NCBI GenBank assembly: GCA_964619065.1
Contig: CAZUCC010000018.1
Location: 8,871 to 72,870 of the forward strand
DNA from: JANXUC01 sp964619065
GTDB lineage: Bacteria > Acidobacteriota > Terriglobia > Terriglobales > Acidobacteriaceae
Direction of reading: 5' to 3'
DNA: 64,000 nucleotides
Shown here piece by piece: positions 52,445 to 62,210 of this stretch. Both the position numbers and the translations under genes were made by a program. The stretch's first letter is position 1; each line of letters opens with the position of its first letter. The notes beneath the pieces were generated by a model that was not told the origin of the DNA, made no database searches, and saw only the letters and a program-made list of their open reading frames with translations.

Positions 52445-53569
52445 CTATCCAATCGGCTCGGGGCTTAGTGGAGGTGGAATCCCAGGCGGAGGCTCCAGCA
52501 AGGGCGGTGGTGGCGGAGCAGCGGTCTGAGGCGGTGCTGGATGCAGCCAAGCATCCAATTTCGGATAGCGCGACGCGAAGAAGTAAAGGGAATACGCCGG
52601 AAAATAGACTGTCACCGGCACACTCAAGATCGAACTCAGAAACATGATGAGTGCAATGAACATCGTTCCCGCGACGATGGCAAGTGTGATAGTCCCTGCA
52701 TTCCACGTAAGTCCCGCTGTTTTGCCCGCCGTCACAACGAGCACGCCGACGATGCCAAAGGGGATCAGGATCACGATCACTACAAGAAAAATCAAAATCC
52801 CAAACAGAATTCCAGCCGCAATTGCCAGCACGATCTTCATCCCTACGTAGCCTGCATAGCTGCCTTTGTCGCTTTTCATCATGGTGAACAGGCGGCTCCA
52901 GCTATCGGCAAAATCCAAATTCTCGAGAGCCATGATTGGCGCCATGAAGTCTTTCGCTAGCAAGTACACCACCGCCGCCGCCAAAGCGAAAAGGATCAGC
53001 AGAAAAATGAAGGGAATTGCACCAAGAATGAGTGGGCCCATGTGTGCCTTGGGGTCATTGAGCCATCCCAGGAGTGCGGCAAGGCCAACGGGAATTCCTA
53101 TCAGAATCGCCAAAAATATCCCTCCGGCGAACTGATACACCAGCCGCCACAGGAAGAACCGTCGGCCCGTGGCGTGCCATTTATGCCACCCCGCCCGTAA
53201 ACTCGCGCGCTTTGTGATAATGGACTCGATGAGAATGAAGCGGTACACGCTACCCACATACATCCACACCAACACAATCACGGCAAACACCAGCAGACCC
53301 AATCCCATAAACAGGAGGAAGTGCCCCATCCAACGTGGATCCATGTGCGGCAGCGCTAGAAATTCCTCGCTCCCTTTCGGCTGAGTCTGAGTGTTGGTGG
53401 GAATATTGAAGTTTCCGCTGCTACAGCCTCCACCGGAACTGAGTTCCCCGGTCATGAAGCCTAGCAACGCCAGGCGCAGCCACTGCCCCCATTGGAATGG
53501 ACGAAACAATTGCTGCTTCGTGTGCTCAAGCGCAATCGAAATAGTGTCAATAGCGGACAGCTTTGGCAT
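52445..53569 (-). CDS. Multi-pass membrane protein of unknown function
   Basis: 374 residues with five or six helices, among them HFLLFMGLGLLVFAVIVLVW, ILGAIPFIFLLILFALAAAVV, and IVLAIAAGILFGILIFLVVIV. The N-terminal DTISIALEHTKQQLFRPFQWGQWLRLALLGFMTG is soluble/amphipathic. A Pro-rich C-terminus (about 345-374) contains runs of prolines. The layout recalls membrane domains of the GDPD/DUF7544 type, but I cannot assign it. It is convergent with the HELTH gene. Confidence 0.6.
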   Translation of the reverse strand: MPKLSAIDTISIALEHTKQQLFRPFQWGQWLRLALLGFMTGELSSGGGCSSGNFNIPTNTQTQPKGSEEFLALPHMDPRWMGHFLLFMGLGLLVFAVIVLVWMYVGSVYRFILIESIITKRASLRAGWHKWHATGRRFFLWRLVYQFAGGIFLAILIGIPVGLAALLGWLNDPKAHMGPLILGAIPFIFLLILFALAAAVVYLLAKDFMAPIMALENLDFADSWSRLFTMMKSDKGSYAGYVGMKIVLAIAAGILFGILIFLVVIVILIPFGIVGVLVVTAGKTAGLTWNAGTITLAIVAGTMFIALIMFLSSILSVPVTVYFPAYSLYFFASRYPKLDAWLHPAPPQTAAPPPPPLLEPPPGIPPPLSPEPIG

Positions 53570-53653
53570 GCAAACTCCCAGGTTCAGCCAAGTTACTGTG
53601 CTTCAGTAAGAAGGTCAACGCCTTTATCGTCGCACCACGTGAAGCTAAGAGTA

Positions 53654-54982
53654 CTAAGAAGTTACTGCCGCGGTTCCAATGTCCGCCATCCATTCCTCGA
53701 AAACACGCAGTGCAATTTCACACTGCTTCTGGTGACGTTCCTTGCGGTCACGGATACGCTGTTCGAGAGCAGGCAGCAGGTCGAAGGTAATATTTGCGGG
53801 CTGAAAGCGCTTCGGGTCTGCCTGCGTGACGTAATTCATAAGAGACCCGAATGCCGAAGGCCGAGGAGGAGCGACTGGTGCGTCTCCAGTTGCCAGCCGT
53901 GCGGCTTGCATGCCAGCCAAGAGCCCAGTGGCAATGGATTCCACATAGCCTTCCACCCCGCAAATTTGTCCCGCGAAGAAGACGTTCAGGTGCTGTTTCA
54001 TCTGCAAAGTGTCGCGCAACAATTCCGGCCCATTGATGTAGGTATTGCGGTGAATCTGCCCGTAGCGCAGGAAACGGGCCTGTTCCAATCCAGGGATGAG
54101 CCGCAGAACGCCCGCTTGATCGCCGAATTTCAGATGGTTCTGGAATCCGACCAGATTGTACGAATCCGCCCGCAGATTTTCCTGTCGCAACTGCACAACG
54201 GCATAGGGCCTCTTCCCCGTTCGCGGATCGATCAAGCCCACCGGCTTCATGGGGCCAAAGCGCAGCGTATCCCGCCCGCGACGCGCGATTTCTTCAATCG
54301 GCAGGCAGCCTTCGAAGTAATTCAATTTTTCCCAGTCTTTTTCTTCCACCGATTCGGCCGCGATCAGCGCGTCGTAGAAGCAGTCGTACTCGTCTTTGGT
54401 CATGGGACAGTTGATGTAATCGGCAGTGCCTTTGTCGTAGCGCGCCGCCAGGTACACCTTCGAGCGGTCAATGGAATCCGCCTCGACGATGGGACTGATC
54501 GAATCGTAAAAGAAAAGCCGTGTGCTGCCGGTGAGCCACCCAATCTCCGCAGCCAGGGAGTCCGAGGTCAGCGGCCCGGTGGCCACGATCGTCAACTGTC
54601 CGGGGTCGATCTGCGTTACTTCCTCGCGGCGCACAAGAATCAGCGGCTCGTCCGTAATGGCTGCGGTCACTTTGGTGGAAAAAGTCGCGCGATCGACCGC
54701 CAGAGCGTGACCAGCAGGAACAGCACACTCCCGCGCGATTTCCAGCAGGAGTGATCCTGCGCGTTGCATCTCTTCTTTCAGCAGCCACGGAGCTGTGTAT
54801 TCGCTGCTGGATTTCAGTGAATTCGAGCAGACAAGCTCGGCGAAATCCTGCGTCTGATGCGCAGGCGTCGAACGCACGGGCCGCATTTCATAGAGCGTGA
54901 CAGGCACTCCGCGCCGCGCACACTGCCATGCCGCCTCCGAACCCGCGAGGCCCGCGCCGACAATAGTGATGGGTTTCGTCAT
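53654..54982 (-). CDS. trmFO: Methylenetetrahydrofolate-tRNA-(uracil-5-)-methyltransferase
   Basis: 442 residues, family length. The FAD-binding GxGxxG is ITIVGAGLAGSEAAWQCAR; LYEMRP and FAELVCSNSLKS are TrmFO signatures, the latter with a conserved Cys. GYVESIATGLLAGMQAARL closes the FAD fold. The enzyme methylates U54 of tRNA with 5,10-methylene-THF and FAD instead of SAM. The next gene (selB) lies upstream on the same strand with a 48-bp gap, so they may share a transcript. Confidence 0.97.
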   Translation of the reverse strand: MTKPITIVGAGLAGSEAAWQCARRGVPVTLYEMRPVRSTPAHQTQDFAELVCSNSLKSSSEYTAPWLLKEEMQRAGSLLLEIARECAVPAGHALAVDRATFSTKVTAAITDEPLILVRREEVTQIDPGQLTIVATGPLTSDSLAAEIGWLTGSTRLFFYDSISPIVEADSIDRSKVYLAARYDKGTADYINCPMTKDEYDCFYDALIAAESVEEKDWEKLNYFEGCLPIEEIARRGRDTLRFGPMKPVGLIDPRTGKRPYAVVQLRQENLRADSYNLVGFQNHLKFGDQAGVLRLIPGLEQARFLRYGQIHRNTYINGPELLRDTLQMKQHLNVFFAGQICGVEGYVESIATGLLAGMQAARLATGDAPVAPPRPSAFGSLMNYVTQADPKRFQPANITFDLLPALEQRIRDRKERHQKQCEIALRVFEEWMADIGTAAVTS

Positions 54983-55030
54983 GACGTGAGGAATTAGTCG
55001 ATATCTAGTGTACTGCCCAAGGACACTACG

Positions 55031-56977
55031 TTAGAGAATCACGCGTTCGTTGCCCACGCGGCGCGTGATCCGTTCGCGATCCAGATATTCCAGCAGAGGG
55101 ATAGCGTATTTGCGCGAGACTCCCGTCAGCTCCTTAAATGCACTGACATCAATTTTGGAGGAGTGGTTTTTATGGGTGAGTATAAGCCCCCGCAAACCGT
55201 TGAGTGCTTCGTGGTGAAACACGAGATCTTCCGAAACTTTGACAAGAGTCTTGTCGCGCAATAGTAAAGTCACAAGCTTCCTCGCCCGCGACTGATCAAT
55301 CTTCAATCCGGCGAGGACTTCGTTCAGAGCCGGAACCTTCAATCCTGCCGAAGCAAATGCAGACTCGATGGTCTGCTTGGATGCCGCTTCTTCATCCTTC
55401 AATACAACGCCTTGGCCTGGCAAAAGCACCAGTTTACTGGACACGGCCAGCTTGTTTTCACGGACCATTCGTTCGAGCACGTATGTAAAGACTTCTGGCA
55501 GCACCCGAAGGTCCTCACGTAACTCCTCCTTGCTCATGCCCGCAACCAGTGGATGACGTTTATGAAACTCGGTGACGGCGGCGATGAGGAGCCCCTCCAG
55601 CCCTGTAATATCTTCGGCCAATACATAGCGGTCGCCGATTTGCACGACCTTGCCTGCGCGTAGGGGTTCTGCCAGCACTTGTGCGATGAACTCGGGCCGC
55701 CACCCCGTTTCTGCCACCAATTCCTCGATGGCCAGGCCCATACTCATGCGCCGCGCGATGCGTGCCAACAAAATGTCTTCCGGCTGACCTGTACTCAAGA
55801 TTCGCAGAAATGGTTCGACAGCCCCCTTTTTCACTTTCGGCATAGGCGCGGCATCCAGCACTATGCCTCCGCCCAGCGTGACGACCGGGGAAAATTGCCG
55901 GACAATAAAACGATCTCCCGGTAGAAGCAGCGCTGCGTTAGCCAGCCGCAAACGCGCGAATCCTTGCGCGTCCGCGGGCATCTGCTTTCCCTCAGGAAGA
56001 ACAACTTCCGCGATCGCTTCCATCGTGTAAGCATGAAGATGAACGCGCGCCCGGTTTTTCAACGGCTTGGCGGACGGTAGCAAAGTCAGCATGACATCCA
56101 GGTGCTGTGTTGCGTGGAAAGCTGCTACTGGTGCAAGCGTCATCCCGCGCGCTAAGTCCTCCGTTGTTGCCCCTGCCAGATTCAGCGCTGTCCGTTGTCC
56201 GGCGACGGCCTGTTCCGTGATAGCACCGTGGACTTGCACTCCGCGCACGCGGACGCGTCTGCCGGAAGTTCCACCGGGCCCTGAGCAATAGATCTCCAAC
56301 TCGTCCTCTTTACGCACGGTTCCAGACACGAGCGTACCCGTAACAACCGTGCCGAATCCCTTCATGATGAACACGCGGTCAATGGGTAGACGTGGCAGCG
56401 CCGAGGAGTCCCGTGTCACCACTGTCGCCGCTTGCTCGGCAAGTACGCGCTTCAGCTCGGCGATCCCCTGTCCGGTTTTTGCGCTGACCGCGACAATCGG
56501 CGATTGTTTCGCATCAAGGTTCGGATCAAGAAAAGACCCTTGTAGAAACTCCTCCACCTCCAGCCGGACGACATCGAGAGTCTCGGGGTCGACGAGATCG
56601 GCCTTGGTGAGTACGGTAATTCCGCGCTGCACATTTAAGAGCCGGCAGATATCGAAGTGCTCACGCGTCTGCGGCTGGATCGATGCATCGGCGGCAATCA
56701 CCAGCAGTACGAGGTCGATGCCACCCACCCCCGCCAGCATGTTGCGGACGAAACGCTCGTGCCCAGGCACATCGACAAAGCCCAAACGTAATGGGCTACC
56801 GCCGGGCTTGGTGAGCTCAGGTTCCGTAAGATCGAGGTGGGCGAAGCCAAGGTCGATGGTGATACCGCGCCGTTTCTCTTCCTGCAGACGATCCGTATCC
56901 ATGCCGGTCAGTGCGCGAACGAGCGCGGTCTTGCCATGGTCGATATGCCCCGCCGTGCCCACAATTACCGACTTCAT
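55031..56977 (-). CDS. selB: Selenocysteine-specific translation elongation factor SelB
   Basis: 648 residues from ATG 56977 (a TTG at 56983 is in frame). GTPase motifs: G1 AGHIDHGKTALV, G2 RGITIDLGFAHL, G3 DVPGHERFVRNMLAG, G4 LTKADLVD. Domains 2 and 3 follow (DRVFIMKGFGTVVTGTLVSG). The C-terminal third contains winged-helix repeats that bind the SECIS hairpin, ending IDVSAFKELTGVSRKYAIPLLEYLDR. SelB delivers Sec-tRNA to UGA codons. Its presence shows that this genome makes selenoproteins and supports the UGA-containing peroxiredoxin at 8051. No selA, selC or selD gene is seen. Confidence 0.97.
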   Translation of the reverse strand: MKSVIVGTAGHIDHGKTALVRALTGMDTDRLQEEKRRGITIDLGFAHLDLTEPELTKPGGSPLRLGFVDVPGHERFVRNMLAGVGGIDLVLLVIAADASIQPQTREHFDICRLLNVQRGITVLTKADLVDPETLDVVRLEVEEFLQGSFLDPNLDAKQSPIVAVSAKTGQGIAELKRVLAEQAATVVTRDSSALPRLPIDRVFIMKGFGTVVTGTLVSGTVRKEDELEIYCSGPGGTSGRRVRVRGVQVHGAITEQAVAGQRTALNLAGATTEDLARGMTLAPVAAFHATQHLDVMLTLLPSAKPLKNRARVHLHAYTMEAIAEVVLPEGKQMPADAQGFARLRLANAALLLPGDRFIVRQFSPVVTLGGGIVLDAAPMPKVKKGAVEPFLRILSTGQPEDILLARIARRMSMGLAIEELVAETGWRPEFIAQVLAEPLRAGKVVQIGDRYVLAEDITGLEGLLIAAVTEFHKRHPLVAGMSKEELREDLRVLPEVFTYVLERMVRENKLAVSSKLVLLPGQGVVLKDEEAASKQTIESAFASAGLKVPALNEVLAGLKIDQSRARKLVTLLLRDKTLVKVSEDLVFHHEALNGLRGLILTHKNHSSKIDVSAFKELTGVSRKYAIPLLEYLDRERITRRVGNERVIL

Positions 56978-57298
56978 GCGCAACAGTGTAGCTGAGAGAA
57001 AGTCAATCCTCGCCCCGCCCGCGCAGGCGTCTCAATATTAAATTCAACAACAAATCTCCAAAAATCAGGATTCTTGACCTTAATCCCGTTTCGTCCCAAG
57101 ACAATTGACAATCCCGCACAATCTGTGTAACGTTCTCTCCCAATTCGACTTAACAGCATGAGACATTTGTCTGTCTTCGAGTTGGGTTTTGAATTGCTTA
57201 AGTTGATGGTTTAGGTGTTTTCCTTCATCTCTGAAGTGTTATCTACGTGGTAAAACTTGCTGGTTTCTGCGGCGCCGGACGCATAGGGGAGAAAGTCT
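56978..57298. other. Divergent intergenic region between selB and the TonB-type receptor gene
   Basis: 321 bp without a gene. I searched both strands for a selenocysteine tRNA and other tRNAs and saw none. The region is AT-richer than its surroundings, and a candidate promoter for the receptor gene lies within it. The leader from that promoter to ATG 57299 is long (about 160 nt). Confidence 0.5.
57105..57133 (+). promoter_or_regulatory. Candidate sigma-70-type promoter for the receptor gene
   Basis: TTGACA (57105-57110), 17-nt spacer, TAACGT (57128-57133). The -35 box matches the consensus perfectly; the -10 box is weak (three of six). Placed by eye only. Confidence 0.35.
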
Positions 57299-60200
57299 AT
57301 GGAACTCGTTAAGAGCAAAGGGCTGATTTTACTGGCGGTAGTCTTGGTGTTGTCACTGAGTGTTGTGACATGGGGTCAGACCGGCACGTCAACCGTGCGC
57401 GGCACAATTACAGACCCACAAGGCCGTGTCGTCTCGGGAGCCGAGGTCACGCTCACCAACCTGGCGAATAACGCTGTTCGCAGCGCGAAGACCACAGACT
57501 CCGGCAGTTACAACTTCGATTTGATTACGCCCGGCGACTACCGCATCGAAGTCGTCGCCAAAGGTTTTAAGAAGCAGACGGTCGACAATGTTCACGCCCT
57601 GATTGGCAAACCCTCGGAAGCCAGTGTTCAACTCGAAATCGGCGCGGCCAGCGAATTAGTCGAGGTCCAGGCCTCCGCAGCCGGATCGTTAATCAATACC
57701 CAGGACGCATCCTTAGGCAACAATTTTGTTTCGGAGCAGATCACGCAGCTGCCTCTCGAAGCCAAGAGCGTTATTGATTTGCTCAGTTTGCAGCCCGGCG
57801 CCACGCGGGAAGGATACGTTAATGGAGCGCGGGCTGACCAGTCGAACGTGACGTTAGACGGTGTGGATGTCAATAACGCCCAAACTGCCAATGCTGAGAG
57901 GCCTCGAGTCACCAACACATTGGTCATTGGCGCTTTTGACACGGATCGCGGGAACATCACTACCGGACCTGTGCTTCGTCTCAACTCCGAAGCCGTGGAG
58001 GAATTCCGCGTCACCACCGCCAACGGCGGTGCCAACCAGGGACGATCGTCCGGGTCCCAGGTCAACTTGGTAACCAAGTCTGGCGGGAACGCGTTTCACG
58101 GATCTGCCTTTGAGAACTATCGGACCAAAGGGTTTACAGCGAACGACTGGTTCAACAACCATACAGGCGTAGGCCGCCAAGACTTAATCCGGCACACCTT
58201 CAGCGGCGGCATCGGTGGCCCCATCATCAAGGACAAGATCTTCTTTTTCTACAACTATGAAGGTCGCCGGGACGCAAGCTCGACAAGCGAAGTTCGAACG
58301 GTACCTCTGAGCCAGTCTCCCGATCCTAATAATCCCGGCACACTGGGCACTGGCACCATTCACTATCCCTACTGCACCGATTCAAGTTGCAATACCTTTG
58401 GAATCGGGTCTTTGGATTGGAATAATGGCGGCGCTGGTGACCAACTGGACGGGCCTTCGGGTGCCTATTCAGTCGCGGGCATCAATCCCTTGGCCGTGGC
58501 GGTCTTCCAGAACTCCGTAGCCAAGTTTCCCACCAACGACTCATCTGTAGGAGACGGGTTCAATACGGGCGGGTTTCGCTTCAATGCGCCAACCCCTCAA
58601 AAGCTCAACGAGCACGTAGGGAAACTCGATTTCAACCTGACCAAGAATCAGATCGCCCAGGTCCGGGTAATCGCTCAGCAGGATCGTCAAACGCTGCCGC
58701 AGTGGTTGCCAGGTGCGATTGCTCCTCAAGTATGGAGCCATCCCTGGGGCTTAGCGGCGGGCCACACCTGGACCATCGGGCAGAACTGGGTGAACAACTT
58801 CCGCTACGGATTCACTCGCCAGGCCTTTACCCAAGGTGGAGACAGCACCGGGAATGACATTGACTTCCGCTTTGTCTTCCAGCCAAACGGCCAGACTCAC
58901 GCCGTTAGCCGGGTCACGCCCGTTCATAACATCACGGACGACGTTTCCTGGATCCACGGCAACCATACTCTTCAGTTTGGAACAAACGTGCGAATTATCA
59001 GCAATTCGCGTGTAAGCTTTGTTAACTCCTTTGATTTTGCGGAAACCAACCCTTCCGGCTACGGTGCTGCAGGCGACAATGTGACGCAGCTCTTCCAGGA
59101 TTATTTGAATAATAATCCTAGCCTTCCAGGATCCGGCGATCTTTTCCTAGCCGCTACGAACACCGAGGTTCGGGATGCGGCCACTGCCCTCATCGGGCGT
59201 TTTTCTCAATACACTGCCAACTTTAACTTCAACAAGGATGGAACTACGACTTCCCTTGGCGCGCCCTCTACCAGGGATTTTAAAACTCAGGCGTACGACC
59301 TCTACCTGCAGGATTCCTGGAAGGTTCGCCCCAACCTTACCCTTACCTACGGCCTGCGTTACACGTTGGAACGTCCCGTCTACGAGAAGAATGGATTTGA
59401 AGTGCGTCCGCAAACGCCGCTCAGTACTTATTTTGCTAACCGACTGGCCGCGGCGGCTAACGGGCAAAATGATACAGAGCCCATTATTCTCGACCTTTCC
59501 GGTCCTGCCAATCACGCCAAGCCGCTATACGATTGGGATTACAAGAATTTTCAGCCGCGCGTTTCGTTCGCCTGGACGCCTGCTGGCACGAGCGGCAAGT
59601 CCGTCATCCGCGGTGGTTTTGCGCTAACGAGCGATTATTATGGGCAAGCTCTGGCTGTCGATTTTGATCTCAACAATCAACTCGGGTTCACCGCCAGCCC
59701 CACCATTAGCGTCAACACGTATGACGTAACATCGCCGGCTGTTCTTGCGCCCCTCTTTACCGACTTCAATCAGCCCATCAGGACTCTTCCCAACATTTCC
59801 GCGCCTGCAACTTTGAAATTCCCTGTGAAAGCGGATCTGGATTACTCTGCACGAATCGAGCTCGGGTTGAACTCCAGTCTGGTAGCGCCCAAGCATTACG
59901 TTTGGAACCTTACTTACGAACGACAAATGCCCGCCGGCTTGTTATTGTCAGCCTCTTACGTCGGGCGCAAAGCGCAACATCTGTTGGCCCGTCGTGATGT
60001 AGCGGCCTTCAACAATATCCGTGACCCACAAAGCGGAGTAACATGGTATCAAGCCGGTACTATTCTGGAAAAGCAGCGCCAGCAAGGCTTGGATACAAGC
60101 CAAATCGCTACGGTTCCGTTCTTCGAAAACCTTCTGCCAGCCGGATTTGCATCCACGCTAAACAGTGTCTTTGGTTTCCCGGGCACGAATCCAAATGACT

Positions 60201-61219
60201 GCAGCCAAACCCAACCAACGCTTGGTTTTGATCCGACTTGGTCGAACACTCAGGCGGTCTATGCCTTCCAAAGCCGAACGCCAAGAAACTGCCTCGCGTT
60301 TTTTGGCGGAAACGACTGGACAGATACCCAAAACACGCTGGATCAAGTTTTGGATGCTATTGGCTCTCCGACTTTGTTCCGAGGACCGCAATATGCTGAT
60401 CTTTCGGCTTGGAGCACGATCGGAAACTCCATCTACAACGCGTTCAGTTTTTCCGCCCGTCAGCGCTTGCATAGCCTGACCCTGGATTTCAACTACACAT
60501 GGTCGCATTCCCTTGATGACGCCTCAGGCATACAAACATCGAGCGGCTTCGGCCAAGCTTTTATTCAGAATCCAATTCGCCAGCGCGACAACTATGGCAC
60601 TTCCGACTTCGACCAGAAACATAACATCAATGCCAGCGGAATCTGGCAGTTGCCGTTTGGCAAGGGTCACGCCTTCATGAACACCGACAGCCCAGTAGCG
60701 GATGCGATTTTAGGCGGATGGCAGCTCTCCAGCATCTTCCGTTGGAACTCAGGGATTCCCGTGAGCGGCCCGGCCGACGATGGACGTTGGGCCACGAACT
60801 TTAACGCTCAAGCAAACGCATCGCCGACCAGTCGAGTGCATACCTGTCCGACCAAACCAATTTCAGGGGATCCCAAGCTATTTGGTTGTACCAACATCGA
60901 CACGGTGTACCAGAGCTTCCGCAACCCCTACCCGGGTGAGACAGGCCCGCGCAATACCTTCCGCTTGCCCAGCTATGTCAGTCTGGATTTCGGATTGGGC
61001 AAGACTTGGAACATGCCGTGGCATGAAGGGCACACGTTGCAGCTTCGATGGGACGTATTCAACGCCACCAACACGCAACATCTGACTCAAACAACAGACT
61101 TTACAATTGTGCGCGACCCCGCATTGCGTGGATCAACCCCGCCTTCTGACTGGACGAACTTCACCCAGATTCAGGGCCAGCCGCGTGTCATGCAGGTTGG
61201 GGCGCGGTACTCGTTCTAG
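57299..61219 (+). CDS. Oar-like TonB-dependent outer-membrane receptor with carboxypeptidase-regulatory domain
   Basis: 1306 residues. A signal peptide (LILLAVVLVLSLSVVTWG) is followed by a CnaB/carboxypeptidase-regulatory domain (about 30-110: STVRGTITDPQGRVVSGAEVTLTNLANN), a plug domain (about 125-260 with LPLEAKSVIDLLSLQPGATREGYVNGARADQSNVTLDGVDVNN) and a long beta-barrel. The barrel closes with an aromatic C-terminal YSF, the usual outer-membrane insertion signal. This architecture is greatly expanded in Acidobacteria and is thought to import or bind polymers, or act in adhesion. No partner lipoprotein lies alongside. Two long loops contain Cys pairs. Confidence 0.93.
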   Translation: MELVKSKGLILLAVVLVLSLSVVTWGQTGTSTVRGTITDPQGRVVSGAEVTLTNLANNAVRSAKTTDSGSYNFDLITPGDYRIEVVAKGFKKQTVDNVHALIGKPSEASVQLEIGAASELVEVQASAAGSLINTQDASLGNNFVSEQITQLPLEAKSVIDLLSLQPGATREGYVNGARADQSNVTLDGVDVNNAQTANAERPRVTNTLVIGAFDTDRGNITTGPVLRLNSEAVEEFRVTTANGGANQGRSSGSQVNLVTKSGGNAFHGSAFENYRTKGFTANDWFNNHTGVGRQDLIRHTFSGGIGGPIIKDKIFFFYNYEGRRDASSTSEVRTVPLSQSPDPNNPGTLGTGTIHYPYCTDSSCNTFGIGSLDWNNGGAGDQLDGPSGAYSVAGINPLAVAVFQNSVAKFPTNDSSVGDGFNTGGFRFNAPTPQKLNEHVGKLDFNLTKNQIAQVRVIAQQDRQTLPQWLPGAIAPQVWSHPWGLAAGHTWTIGQNWVNNFRYGFTRQAFTQGGDSTGNDIDFRFVFQPNGQTHAVSRVTPVHNITDDVSWIHGNHTLQFGTNVRIISNSRVSFVNSFDFAETNPSGYGAAGDNVTQLFQDYLNNNPSLPGSGDLFLAATNTEVRDAATALIGRFSQYTANFNFNKDGTTTSLGAPSTRDFKTQAYDLYLQDSWKVRPNLTLTYGLRYTLERPVYEKNGFEVRPQTPLSTYFANRLAAAANGQNDTEPIILDLSGPANHAKPLYDWDYKNFQPRVSFAWTPAGTSGKSVIRGGFALTSDYYGQALAVDFDLNNQLGFTASPTISVNTYDVTSPAVLAPLFTDFNQPIRTLPNISAPATLKFPVKADLDYSARIELGLNSSLVAPKHYVWNLTYERQMPAGLLLSASYVGRKAQHLLARRDVAAFNNIRDPQSGVTWYQAGTILEKQRQQGLDTSQIATVPFFENLLPAGFASTLNSVFGFPGTNPNDCSQTQPTLGFDPTWSNTQAVYAFQSRTPRNCLAFFGGNDWTDTQNTLDQVLDAIGSPTLFRGPQYADLSAWSTIGNSIYNAFSFSARQRLHSLTLDFNYTWSHSLDDASGIQTSSGFGQAFIQNPIRQRDNYGTSDFDQKHNINASGIWQLPFGKGHAFMNTDSPVADAILGGWQLSSIFRWNSGIPVSGPADDGRWATNFNAQANASPTSRVHTCPTKPISGDPKLFGCTNIDTVYQSFRNPYPGETGPRNTFRLPSYVSLDFGLGKTWNMPWHEGHTLQLRWDVFNATNTQHLTQTTDFTIVRDPALRGSTPPSDWTNFTQIQGQPRVMQVGARYSF

Positions 61220-61243
61220 TTCGGAGAAGACTTGTAAATTACA

Positions 61244-61271
61244 ACGGCCTGGAGAGTTTTCTCCAGGCCGT
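61244..61271. terminator. Bidirectional terminator after receptor gene
   Basis: ACGGCCTGGAGA at 61244-61255 pairs perfectly with TCTCCAGGCCGT at 61260-61271 over a GTTT loop, followed by ATTTATT. It lies between convergent genes. Confidence 0.9.
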
Positions 61272-61296
61272 ATTTATTGTCCTACAAACATGCGCC

Positions 61297-61683
61297 TTAG
61301 TTGGAGCTGGTCCCGCTCTTCGCGCCAGCCGCCGCTGTGTCTTCCGCAAACTCGAGAGCAATCTTCTTGCCGGAGAAACGGATTCCATTCAGAGAAGTTG
61401 ACCCGTCAGCATTCTTTTGCAGTAGGGTCGCATCGGAACCGGAATTCTTGTCGAGCTCCTTCACGTGCGCCGGAACTTTCGCCACCACCTCTTTTCCTTT
61501 CATGACGCTGACTGTCACTTCAGGACCCGTACCTTCCCAGGTTACTTTGTAAGAGCCGGGTTTGAGTTGGGTTCCGTTGAGCTGAATCGGCTGTGTCACA
61601 TTCAGTGAGCCGGACGAAGCCGCGAATAAACTGGTGGACAACAGGAGCGCTAGGCTCAGGACAACACTCTTCGTAAATTTCAT
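61297..61683 (-). CDS. Small secreted beta-rich protein
   Basis: 128 residues from ATG 61683, which has AAGGGG upstream and begins a clear signal peptide (KSVVLSLALLLSTSLFAA); the frame continues further upstream but is not needed. The mature part is beta-rich: SLNVTQPIQLNGTQLKPGSYKVTWEG, VTVSVMKGKEVVAKVPAHVKEL, SLNGIRFSGKKIALEFAED. Proteins of this form are frequent in Acidobacteria genomes without assigned function. It is convergent with the receptor gene. Confidence 0.75.
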   Translation of the reverse strand: MKFTKSVVLSLALLLSTSLFAASSGSLNVTQPIQLNGTQLKPGSYKVTWEGTGPEVTVSVMKGKEVVAKVPAHVKELDKNSGSDATLLQKNADGSTSLNGIRFSGKKIALEFAEDTAAAGAKSGTSSN

Positions 61684-62210
61684 ACATTCCCCTTTTCTTT
61701 CTCCCGTCGTGCGGGATTCGGTTGGGGCGGCCCGGTCGAACCGCATGCGCGAAACACTTGCGTTCTCGCCCACATGGCCTACAATTGCTGACGCGGGGTT
61801 CAACCCAACAGATACGGGCCATACGGCACGGAGCTGTCGTCGCTAGATTGTTTCCGCCAGGGCCGCCAAGCACAAGCGGAGCAATATGTTGGACCCCTTT
61901 CTACTTCCCTTCGAAAATATCTCGTCCCATCCGGTGCTGGTCGCTTTCCCAAAATGTTCCGGGCGTGAAAGCACGTACAGTGGACTACGTCGGATTCCCA
62001 CGGAAAGTTCCCGTAAAATTCGAGTTCCCCCTGCCTACATTGCTTCAGACGGATCGAAGAGAATGCGGTTAGCGAGCGCCAGATATTCTGTTGTGGCAAA
62101 GCGCAGACAAGACAATCCGTCGAGGTTCGGTGTGAAGTTATTCGAACTGCGGGAGTGAAACGTGTAAGTAGAACCGTTGGAATATTTTAGAGAGGCGTAA
62201 GCACGCCTCC
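61684..62210. other. Intergenic region before quinone-oxidoreductase-like gene
   Basis: 527 bp. No supported gene: a 90-codon plus-strand frame at 61886-62158 lacks an SD, a signal and any familiar motif. The minus-strand promoter for the small secreted protein should be in the first part. The only clear structure is the hairpin at 62192-62209. Confidence 0.45.
62192..62209 (-). terminator. GC hairpin abutting the MDR gene stop
   Basis: GAGGCGT at 62192-62198 pairs with ACGCCTC at 62203-62209 around AAGC, one base from the stop codon at 62211-62213. On the minus strand it is followed by TCTAAAATA rather than a T run. It matches the gene-end repeat pattern seen elsewhere in the window. Confidence 0.5.

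Noticed and set aside
53492..54754. 420-residue plus-strand frame opposite trmFO
   Set aside because: It is an antisense shadow of a firmly identified gene, with biased composition and no family motif.
56978..57298. A tRNA-Sec gene next to selB
   Set aside because: No T-arm GTTCAA/GTTCGA with an acceptor stem was found on either strand here.
57105..57298. A riboswitch in the receptor leader
   Set aside because: The leader is long but I could not recognise any conserved riboswitch core.
61886..62158. 90-codon frame upstream of the MDR gene
   Set aside because: No SD, no motif, and low coding character.
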